A program made the translations under genes and the position numbers. The notes under the pieces are model-generated. The model ran no database searches, was not told the DNA's origin, and worked only from the letters and a program-made list of their open reading frames with translations. Shown piece by piece: positions 28,222 through 36,394 of a DNA stretch of 64,000 nucleotides. This DNA is from Microcaldota archaeon. Lineage in GTDB: Archaea; Micrarchaeota; Micrarchaeia; Anstonellales; Bilamarchaeaceae. The stretch is taken from NCBI GenBank assembly GCA_030648615.1, contig JAUSHJ010000040.1:1-64000 (forward strand), given 5' to 3'. The stretch's first letter is position 1, and every line of letters starts with the position of its first letter.

Positions 28222-28957
28222 TCGTATGAATAATATTCGTTTGCTAAAAACCGGAGCACATTCAGCTGCATGGAATATGGCTTTAGACGAAGCAATGATG
28301 CAAATTGCAGCAGAAAGTAACGAATGGATCCCATCACTCAGATTCTACTCATGGACGCCATCTGCAGTCAGCATCGGCTATTTCCAAAGTCTGAACGAAG
28401 AAGTAGACTTAGATGCATGCAAGAAACACGGAGTGGACATAGTAAGACGTTTAACTGGAGGCGGCGCAGTTTTCCACGATTCGGAGTTAACTTATTCATT
28501 TATTACAAAAGAATATCCAAACGGAATTCATGATTCATATCATTTGATTTGTGGTGCAATTACTGATGGTTTGAAAACAATAGGAATTGATAGTCAGTTT
28601 ATTCCAATCAATGACCTTCTAGTTAATGGAAAGAAATTTTCAGGTAATGCGCAAACTCGCAAGAAAGGGGTACTACTTCAGCACGGTACGATCCTCTTGA
28701 AAGTTGATGTTGACAAAATGTTCGAACTGCTCAAAGTTCCAAATGAAAAACTAAAAGGCAAGTTAATTTCTGATGTCAAACAAAGAGTTACTGCATTGGA
28801 CAAATCATTCGAAGAAGTAGAATCTGCATTGGAAAAAGGGTTTGCACAGAGATTTAATGCAAACGTGGAGAGGAGTGAATTAAGTGATGAAGAGCTGAAG
28901 AAATGCAATGAACTAATTAGCAAGTATTCTTCAATGGAATGGGTCGGGAGAATATGA
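28205..28957 (+). CDS. lplA: Lipoate-protein ligase A
   Basis: AWNMALDEAMM, DIVRRLTGGGAVFHDSELTYSF, SGNAQTRKKGVLLQHGTILL. Confidence 0.92.
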   Translation: MRAKSDRMNNIRLLKTGAHSAAWNMALDEAMMQIAAESNEWIPSLRFYSWTPSAVSIGYFQSLNEEVDLDACKKHGVDIVRRLTGGGAVFHDSELTYSFITKEYPNGIHDSYHLICGAITDGLKTIGIDSQFIPINDLLVNGKKFSGNAQTRKKGVLLQHGTILLKVDVDKMFELLKVPNEKLKGKLISDVKQRVTALDKSFEEVESALEKGFAQRFNANVERSELSDEELKKCNELISKYSSMEWVGRI

Positions 28958-28958
28958 T

Positions 28959-29580
28959 CTATTTACCAAAATTCTTTCGTGCTTTCATTTCCTCTTTTAA
29001 ACCGCCTAATAATGGGTCGTTGGTTCGTAAATGCATGTCAACTATTTTTGTTCTTTCAGTATTTTTCAAGAATTCGGAATCTATAACTGCGTATTTATCG
29101 GTTCCTCTTCTATATGTCTGATACGTATGGTCCGTATAACCTTGATAATCGATAGATAATGGTTTATATCCCAAGGCCGTTAATCTTTTTTTTATGTCAT
29201 CAGCGGTAAAACCTTGCTTGTAAAATTCACTCTGCACCTTGAATGTAGGTAATCTATTATGCAGGATATCAAAAGCTTCCATTTTAGTGCGAATAAACTG
29301 ATCATTTGTCTTAATATTAATCCGAAACGTCTGGTCTGTAAGTTGTGTTACTGCGAAAGTAACATAAAAAGAACCCGTAGCATCGTTTTTTTTTAAATGT
29401 GGTTTCATAATAAACACTGCCATCTGGTTTGCGTTCCGCTACAGGTTTTTTGTTGCCGGTTTGATAAATATACCCAAAGCTAGGGAGTATAGAGAAAAAG
29501 TCCTGCGGATTAAAAGGATCCGTTTTAGTAGTCAGAGAATAATTTAATTCTTTGGACGTTTCTTTATTTTTCATTGTCAT
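28959..29580 (-). pseudogene. Hypothetical protein split across two frames at an A9 run (tracks 29317-29580 and 28959-29423)
   Basis: ...KPDGSVYYETTFKKK continues as NDATGSFYVTFAVTQLTDQTFRINIK in the other frame across the homopolymer at ~29386-29394. Confidence 0.55.
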
Positions 29581-29686
29581 ATCATCATTACTCGAACTAT
29601 GATAGTTGCATTATGCTTACAATAGCATTTTAATACTTTTGCTCCTATACCAATCAATTAATGTTTATTTTAAAACGGTGAAATAT

Positions 29687-29794
29687 ATGATAGTACCAAT
29701 GAAAATGGATGACGATGAAGACTGGGAAGACGAAGATTTCGATGATGAAGAATGGGACGAAGAAGGAGATGAAGAAGGAGAAGAAGAATTCTAA
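29687..29794 (+). CDS. 35-aa highly acidic microprotein
   Basis: GGTG upstream of ATG; MIVPMKMDDDEDWEDEDFDDEEWDEEGDEEGEEEF. Confidence 0.55.
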   Translation: MIVPMKMDDDEDWEDEDFDDEEWDEEGDEEGEEEF

Positions 29795-29885
29795 CCTTAT
29801 AATTCTATTTTTTAATTTTTTTTAACTTTTTTTTAATTTTAAAATATACTTACTATAAAAAATGAAAAAAAGAAAAAAAAACTAT

Positions 29886-30164
29886 TTACTTCTTTAACGT
29901 AATATTCAAAAATTGTGTTTCTCCTGCAACTGTGATTACGCTTGATTTATAATCCGGATAACCTTCTTTAGTTACACTAATAATATGTTTTCCTGGTACT
30001 AATCCAATACTAAGCGGAGTTTGACCACGCGTAACATCGTCGATTGATACATATCCGCCATCCGGCGTAGAATAAACTTTTAATACGCTTGCTGTTGCTT
30101 TCACGTTGTTGACTAATATTATTGAAAGAAACGCTAGCAATGCCACAACCATCACTCTTTTCAT
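29886..30164 (-). CDS. PEGA-domain exported protein
   Basis: VYSTPDGGYVSIDDVTRGQTPLSIGLVPGKHIISVTKEGYPDYKSSVIT. Confidence 0.85.
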   Translation of the reverse strand: MKRVMVVALLAFLSIILVNNVKATASVLKVYSTPDGGYVSIDDVTRGQTPLSIGLVPGKHIISVTKEGYPDYKSSVITVAGETQFLNITLKK

Positions 30165-30231
30165 TCAAATCACCAAATATGCTACAACGATAATATATAA
30201 AAGAGTTACATAGCTAATTAGAATAAGGAAA

Positions 30232-30599
30232 GGGCCCGTAGCGCAGCTAAAGTTTTGAGTCTCGATTTCTGTGTTTCGAATTTTATTCATTCGAAACCAA
30301 AAGTAGAAAACTGAAAACTTCTGCTATGGACAGCGCGGCAGCCTTCTAAGAAATTTCTTTCGGTAATCTAAAGAAATTTCATAAAGAAAGAGGAAAGCTG
30401 TAGGTCATGGGTTCAAAACAGTCTTCAGTCTTGAAGTTTTGAGTCTAGTAAAATTATAATTACGAGACGTGAAACAGGACAACCATAAATCGACAAGCTT
30501 GTTGCTTCGAGTGATAAGATGCTCAGTGTTCGAACAATCGAACACTCGGGAACATCGATTTATCGGGAACTGGAGACAGTGTATTTCCCATCGGGCCCG
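30232..30599 (+). tRNA. tRNA-Arg(TCT) with D-loop, anticodon-loop and T-loop inserts (368-nt gene)
   Basis: GGGCCCG/CGGGCCC-G acceptor; GCGC...GCGC D stem; GCAGC-CTTCTAA...GCTGT anticodon arm; ATGGG-TTCAAA...TCCCAT T-arm. Confidence 0.85.
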
Positions 30600-30637
30600 A
30601 TTTATTTTCATGTAAATGATAATCAAAAGGTGGTAGT

Positions 30638-30898
30638 ATGAAAGACAACATTGATCAGATTGCAGAAATGCTCAGTACGCTTACTGAAGATACAACTATT
30701 CCAAAAAACATAAGAAAAGCTCTTAGTGAAGCTAGGGATAGATTGAAGGGATCGGATGATGCAAATATCAAAGTAAGTGCCGCAGTATATCTGATTGAAT
30801 CTATAAGTGAAGATATCAATATGCCATCCCACGCGAGAACTCAAGTATGGGCAGTCATGAGTATGTTAGAATCTTTGAAAATAAATCCTATTCAGTAA
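30638..30898 (+). CDS. UPF0147 family protein
   Basis: LTEDTTIPKNIRKALSEARDRL...NIKVSAAVYLIESISEDINMPSHARTQVWAVMSMLE. Confidence 0.9.
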   Translation: MKDNIDQIAEMLSTLTEDTTIPKNIRKALSEARDRLKGSDDANIKVSAAVYLIESISEDINMPSHARTQVWAVMSMLESLKINPIQ

Positions 30899-30912
30899 TT
30901 AAAACAGGCGGT

Positions 30913-32358
30913 ATGGTGAATAGTTTATCGGTGCTTGTTCAAAATGGTATTCGCGTAAGTACAGATGCAGAAGAGATGCTTAAGAATATCGAAGATCAGG
31001 AAATTGTTGATAAGCTAATTAAATTAAATAAACCGATGATTACAAAAGAAGATCTGGAAACTTTGTTAAGAAAAGAAGAAACCATAGTAGAAAAGGTTGA
31101 TATATTACGGTCCAGTGATTTCAATCCTATTGCGAAAGAATATTCTCCAGATATAGAAGTTCTACATGCTAAAGATATCACTGGGAAATCCAGGACAAGG
31201 GGAGAAGTTGACGATTTTGTAAGTTATTTTAAGAATCGTTACGAACGCATATCAAGAATGCTTCGAGCCCCTGGGAGATATCCGCAGATGGATCTTGGGG
31301 AAGTTAAACGTCATGTTGGAGAACGTGTGCGTGTAATCGTAACTGTGATGGAAAAACGAGATACACAAAAAGGAAATTTGCTTCTTGAAGTAGAAGATTT
31401 GACAGGGAGATTTAAGATTATAATAACTTCTAATTCTAAAAATGAAAAACTAGAAGAGAAATCTAAAAATATTTTACTTGATGATATAATTGCAATTACC
31501 GGGAAGGTATTTGAACCTTTCATGATTGCTGAAGATATAGAATGGCCCGACATTCCAGTACTTCGGGAAAGGAAATTCTCTGAACTTGATGTTGCAACCG
31601 TTTATATTTCTGACTTACATTTTGGTTCCAAGTATTTTCTTGACCATTATTTGAATCTTTTTGTAGATTGGATTCATGGGAAAGGTGAGGCAAAAGAGCT
31701 CGCTGGAAAAGTAAAATATATGGTAGTCGCCGGTGATCTAGTAGACGGCATAGGCATCTATCCTAATCAAGAAAAAGAATTGGTAGTTAAGGACATCTAC
31801 AAACAATATGATATGTTTGAAGATTTTCTTGAGAAGATTCCTGATTACGTAGAAGTTATAATATCTCCTGGAAATCATGATGCTGTGAGACGTGGAGAAC
31901 CGATGCCAGCCATACCGACAGAATTTATTAAAAACGATGTAATCCGAGTTGGAAATCCATCCACTGTTATCATAGAAGGTCTTAGACATCTGATTTATCA
32001 CGGTACTTCCATGGATTCACTCATTGCAGCATTGCCCAATGCCAGTTATAGTCATCCAGAAAAAGTTATGACGGAGTATCTGAAACGAAGGCATCTTTCA
32101 CCAATATATGGTGGTAATCTTATAATTCCGGAAAAAGTCGACTATCTTGTAATAGATGACCCACCAGATATTCTTCACTGCGGTCACGTTCATAGAAACG
32201 GATACATGCTTTATCGTGGAACGTTGGTAATAAATTCAGGCACTTTTCAGGATAGGACTGATTACCAAATGAAGCAAGGTCACGTACCAACGCCAGCGAT
32301 GGTTCCAGTTTATGAAATGAAATATGGTAGGTTGAGAACCTTAGATTTCAAGGTATGA
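30913..32358 (+). CDS. polB: DNA polymerase D small subunit (DP1)
   Basis: YISDLHFGSKYF, VVAGDLVDGIGIYPNQEKEL, ISPGNHDAVRRGEPMPAI, LHCGHVHRNGY. Confidence 0.95.
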   Translation: MVNSLSVLVQNGIRVSTDAEEMLKNIEDQEIVDKLIKLNKPMITKEDLETLLRKEETIVEKVDILRSSDFNPIAKEYSPDIEVLHAKDITGKSRTRGEVDDFVSYFKNRYERISRMLRAPGRYPQMDLGEVKRHVGERVRVIVTVMEKRDTQKGNLLLEVEDLTGRFKIIITSNSKNEKLEEKSKNILLDDIIAITGKVFEPFMIAEDIEWPDIPVLRERKFSELDVATVYISDLHFGSKYFLDHYLNLFVDWIHGKGEAKELAGKVKYMVVAGDLVDGIGIYPNQEKELVVKDIYKQYDMFEDFLEKIPDYVEVIISPGNHDAVRRGEPMPAIPTEFIKNDVIRVGNPSTVIIEGLRHLIYHGTSMDSLIAALPNASYSHPEKVMTEYLKRRHLSPIYGGNLIIPEKVDYLVIDDPPDILHCGHVHRNGYMLYRGTLVINSGTFQDRTDYQMKQGHVPTPAMVPVYEMKYGRLRTLDFKV

Positions 32359-32379
32359 TTATTATTTGATGTGATATCA

Positions 32380-32469
32380 ATGAATTGTCCCACGGGACAA
32401 ATATCCGTGTGCTTTTCAAGCACATCTGTTGAACAAGGTTCAACATCTCGAAGTGATTTCTCGATGAAT
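32380..32469. repeat. Tandem hairpin array H at the 5' end of polC flanked by a 6-bp direct repeat
   Basis: ATGAAT at 32380-32385 and 32464-32469 bracket TTGTCCCACGGGACAA, TGTGCTTTTCAAGCACA, GTTGAACAAGGTTCAAC, TCGAAGTGATTTCTCGA; 84-nt offset (28 codons). Confidence 0.85.
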
Positions 32470-35400
32470 ACGCAAAATTATTTTATAATTCTCAAAGCCG
32501 AACTGCAGAAAGCATATGCAATTTCCAGCGAAGCTCGTTCGAAAGGTTTTGATCCTGAAAAAGAAGTAGAAGTTAAAATAGCTCCAGACGTTGCAGCAAG
32601 AGTAGAAGGTATTGTGGGTCCAAAGGGAATTGCAGAAATTATACGTAGTATGGAGAAGCAAGGAATTTCCAGAGAAGACGTCGCATTTGAAATAGCAAAA
32701 AAATTAGCTTCCGGAGAAATAATCAAAGGAACAAAAGAGCAACTTGTAGAACAAGCAGTTAGAACTGGATTGGGGATACTTACAGAAGGTGTTCTTGTAG
32801 CTCCAACCGAAGGCATAGCTAAAGTTAGGGTAAAAAATAATCCTGATGGTACTGATTACGTTGCAGTTTATTATTCTGGTCCAATTAGAAGTGCTGGGGG
32901 AACTGCTGTAGCCTTAAGCGTTTTATTGGCAGATGTGGCTCGTAGGGTAGTTGGCATAGGAGATTATAGGGCAACTGATACTCAAATTGAAAGATATAAT
33001 GAAGAGGTAAATATTTACGAATCACGTGTGGCGCATTTGCAATATAAGCCTCCTGAAGAAGATGTTAAATGGGTTGTACAGAATTGCCCAGTTTGTATAG
33101 ATGGTGATCCTACAGAAGAAATAGAAGTGAGTACTTTTCGCAGTGTTCCTGGTGTTGAAACCAATAGAATAAGAGGGGGAGTACCACTTGTTATTTGTGA
33201 AGGGATAGCTCAGAAATGCGCAAAAGTTTTCAAGTATACTAAAAAACTTAACCTTGGCTGGACCTGGCTTGAAAAAATTATTAAAGTTAGTAAAAAAGAA
33301 GACAAGGTTGATATTAAGGTCGATTTTACCTATCTGGAAGGCATGGTAGCAGGAAGACCAGTATTTGCCTACCCATCTAGGATGGGTGGTTTTAGGCTCA
33401 GATATGGAAAAAGTAGGACGAATAGTCTAATGGCAAAAAATATTCACCCTGCAACAATGATTCTTCTTAGTAATTTTCTTGCCTATGGTACGCACATGAA
33501 AATTGAAAGACCAGGTAAAGGTTGTGTTATAGCTGGTCACGAATTGCTTGAACCTCCAGTGGTAAGATTGAAAAATGGCACAGTGACAAAAGTCCATACT
33601 ATCGAACACGCAGAGAATTTGGAAAATCAAGTATCAGAAGTACTTTTTCTTGGGGATATGTTAATTACTTATGGTGATTTCCTAAAATCTAACTATCCGT
33701 TAATTCCAAGTGCTTGGTGTGATGAATGGTTCGTAAAGGAGTTAGAATCAAAAGGAGTTCAGCAGATTAACCTTAGCACAGCCAAAGACGCATTCGAATT
33801 TTCTAGGAAATACGAAGTCCCTCTTTTACCTCTATTTACTTATAACTGGGGAGATTTGAAAAAAGAGGAGCTTGGAAAACTTGCAGATTGGCTTTGTAAG
33901 GTGAATTTACAGTTAAATGAAAACGGAGAGTTGCAAGAAGCTACTATTGATAATGCCCCCGAGAAAAGTTATCTTGAAAACTTACTGGTGGAACATAAAC
34001 TCGCAGATGGAAAAGTAATTCTAGAATCGGATAATGCTTACGCAGTTCTTAACACATTGGGGTTACTGAATCAGACTATTATTAGCATGGATAAATTTAC
34101 TGCTGCATTTTCAAAATATAATTCGGTCTTTGAAATATTAAAAGAGTGTAGTGGAATAGAAATCAAAAATAAATGTCCAAGTTATATTGGCGCAAGAATG
34201 GGTCGTCCAGAAAAAGCCAAGGAAAGAAAAATGGATGGTTCCCCACACGTTCTTTTTCCAACCGGTTCACAGAAAAACAGAAGTATTGCTAAGGTTTACA
34301 AGACTATAAAAGGCAAGGATATAGAAAAAACCATTAATTTGGAGCTTGCAAGGATGCGCTGCATGAATTGTAATTCACTTACATTTTATGCCAGATGTGA
34401 AACCTGTGGTGGAGCAGCAAGACTAGAACGTGCCTGTGTGAAATGTAGCAAGGCAACCGATAGCGAAATTCACTGTGATGAAAAGACAATTATCTACGAT
34501 CGGAGACCAATAAATATAATTTCCATTCTTGAAAATACCAAAAAGAAACTTGGTTTTATGCCAGAAGATGTTAAAGGTATCAAAGGTCTTTCAAATCCTG
34601 AGAGATTTCCAGAACGTGTAGAAAAAGGGTTTTTCCGTTCAAAACACGATGTCTATGTATTTCGAGATGGTACTTCCAGGTTCGATGCTACGGATATACC
34701 TATCACACACTTTATTCCAAAAGAAATTGGGGTAACCATTGAGAAACTACGTACTCTTGGCTATGACAAGGATTATTTTGGGAATGAGCTTACCAAAGAT
34801 GATCAATTGGTTACCATGTATCATCAAGATATAATACTTGCAGATAATGGTGCTGACTATTTCATGAAAGTAGCAAATTTCATGGATGACATGCTGGTAA
34901 ATCTTTATGGGTTACAATCATTTTATAATGTGAAAAAGAAAGATGATTTGATTGGGCATTTATGTGCTGCGCTTTCTCCTCACACTAGTGCAGCAGTGCT
35001 ATGCAGAATAATTGGTTTTACCAGAGCTAATGTTGGATATGGGCATCCTTACTTTCATACTGTAAAGAGAAGAAATTGTTTCCATCCACAAACTCGTATT
35101 TTAATCGAAAGCAGTAAAAATAAAAAATACAAGATCCTCGAAGTTACACTAGAGGATATTACCGAGAATCTACTAGGTGCTAAAAATGCACGCATAAAAG
35201 TTCTGGATAATGATACTATACGAGTAGAATCAGAAGAAGAATTATTTGTTCACAGTATAGATAAGAGTTCAAAACAGATAGTAAAAAGAAAAATAAAATG
35301 TTTCATGAAAACAAAAGCTCCAGAATACTGGATAAGAATAATGACCAAAAATGGAAGAGAGATGTCAGTTACACCGGATCACAATATTCTTTGTATAGAA

Positions 35401-36360
35401 AACGGCATCATGAAATCTATAGAAGCTTCTAATGTAGTTCTTGGGCAGAAAATACCAATACGAGATAAATCAAAGAAATCATTTATACTTGAACCTATTG
35501 TAAAGATAGAAAAATTCATCGAGGTTAAAAATGCTTATTGCTTGGACATAGAAACAGAAAGCGATGAATTAGTAGAGAAAAATGTTCTATTGAACAATGG
35601 TATATTTTGTATTCGATGTGATGGTGATGAAGACTGTGTTATGATGCTTTTGGATGCACTAATAAATTTCTCAAGACATTACCTGGATGAAAGACGTGGA
35701 GGAACAATGGACACTCCATTGGTACTTAGTCCAACCATAGATCCAAAAGAAGTAGATGATGAAGCACACTGCATAGAAATGGTGACCAGTTACCCATTAG
35801 AATTTTATCATGCAACTGAAAGATTTGCATTGCCAAGCGAAGTAAAAATTAAAACTGTAAAAGATGTGCTTGGAAAAGATGAACAGTTTGACATTCCGCT
35901 TACTCATTTAGGTGGCTATATAGATAAGGGAAATATACGTACTGCCTACGTTTTGTTGGATTCAATTCCAGATAAAATAAAAGTGCAATTTGAATTGCAC
36001 GAGCGACTTAGAGGTGTTGACCAGAAGGATGCTGCAGAACGGCTTATTCTTAGTCATTTCATCCCTGATCTCTATGGCAATCTTCGTTCTTTTTCAAGAC
36101 AAACTTTCCGCTGTGGTAATTGCAATGAAAGTTTCCGGAGAGTGCCCCTTGCAGGTAAATGTTATCGTTGCGGTGGAAATCTTCTTTTAACAATTAATAA
36201 AGGCGGAATTCAGAAATATTTAGAGATATCAAGGGGAATAATAGATCGGTATCAGCTTCCAGATTATTTGAAACAGCGGATTGATCTTCTTGACAAAGAG
36301 ATAAAAAGTATATTTGAGGATGATAAGATAAAACAATTAGGTTTGGCAGATTTTATATAA
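32380..36360 (+). CDS. polC: DNA polymerase D large subunit (DP2) with intein
   Basis: YYSGPIRSAGGTAVALSVLLADVARR, IGARMGRPEKAKERKM, KRRN|C...R|CDGDEDC, RGGTMDTPLVL. Confidence 0.95.
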   Translation: MNCPTGQISVCFSSTSVEQGSTSRSDFSMNTQNYFIILKAELQKAYAISSEARSKGFDPEKEVEVKIAPDVAARVEGIVGPKGIAEIIRSMEKQGISREDVAFEIAKKLASGEIIKGTKEQLVEQAVRTGLGILTEGVLVAPTEGIAKVRVKNNPDGTDYVAVYYSGPIRSAGGTAVALSVLLADVARRVVGIGDYRATDTQIERYNEEVNIYESRVAHLQYKPPEEDVKWVVQNCPVCIDGDPTEEIEVSTFRSVPGVETNRIRGGVPLVICEGIAQKCAKVFKYTKKLNLGWTWLEKIIKVSKKEDKVDIKVDFTYLEGMVAGRPVFAYPSRMGGFRLRYGKSRTNSLMAKNIHPATMILLSNFLAYGTHMKIERPGKGCVIAGHELLEPPVVRLKNGTVTKVHTIEHAENLENQVSEVLFLGDMLITYGDFLKSNYPLIPSAWCDEWFVKELESKGVQQINLSTAKDAFEFSRKYEVPLLPLFTYNWGDLKKEELGKLADWLCKVNLQLNENGELQEATIDNAPEKSYLENLLVEHKLADGKVILESDNAYAVLNTLGLLNQTIISMDKFTAAFSKYNSVFEILKECSGIEIKNKCPSYIGARMGRPEKAKERKMDGSPHVLFPTGSQKNRSIAKVYKTIKGKDIEKTINLELARMRCMNCNSLTFYARCETCGGAARLERACVKCSKATDSEIHCDEKTIIYDRRPINIISILENTKKKLGFMPEDVKGIKGLSNPERFPERVEKGFFRSKHDVYVFRDGTSRFDATDIPITHFIPKEIGVTIEKLRTLGYDKDYFGNELTKDDQLVTMYHQDIILADNGADYFMKVANFMDDMLVNLYGLQSFYNVKKKDDLIGHLCAALSPHTSAAVLCRIIGFTRANVGYGHPYFHTVKRRNCFHPQTRILIESSKNKKYKILEVTLEDITENLLGAKNARIKVLDNDTIRVESEEELFVHSIDKSSKQIVKRKIKCFMKTKAPEYWIRIMTKNGREMSVTPDHNILCIENGIMKSIEASNVVLGQKIPIRDKSKKSFILEPIVKIEKFIEVKNAYCLDIETESDELVEKNVLLNNGIFCIRCDGDEDCVMMLLDALINFSRHYLDERRGGTMDTPLVLSPTIDPKEVDDEAHCIEMVTSYPLEFYHATERFALPSEVKIKTVKDVLGKDEQFDIPLTHLGGYIDKGNIRTAYVLLDSIPDKIKVQFELHERLRGVDQKDAAERLILSHFIPDLYGNLRSFSRQTFRCGNCNESFRRVPLAGKCYRCGGNLLLTINKGGIQKYLEISRGIIDRYQLPDYLKQRIDLLDKEIKSIFEDDKIKQLGLADFI
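35077..35616 (+). mobile_element. Mini-intein (180 aa) in DP2, degenerate C-terminal splice motif
   Basis: N|CFHPQTRIL ... SVTPDHNIL ... AYCLDIETESDELVEKNVLLNNGIFCIR|C; no LAGLIDADG seen. Confidence 0.88.
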
Positions 36361-36394
36361 TCTGCTAGATGATATAGGGTAGACGGTAGTTATC

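Noticed and set aside
30405-30844. Minus-strand ORFs 30405-30626 and 30623-30844
   Set aside because: Antisense to tRNA-Arg and the UPF0147 gene; no domain-like sequence.
32440-32816. Antisense ORFs opposite polC
   Set aside because: Typical shadow ORFs of a long AT-rich coding sequence; no ribosome-binding site or motif.
35983-36002. GTGCAATTTGAATTGCAC palindrome in DP2
   Set aside because: Encodes ordinary conserved-looking residues (KVQFELHERL), isolated and not part of an array; likely chance.
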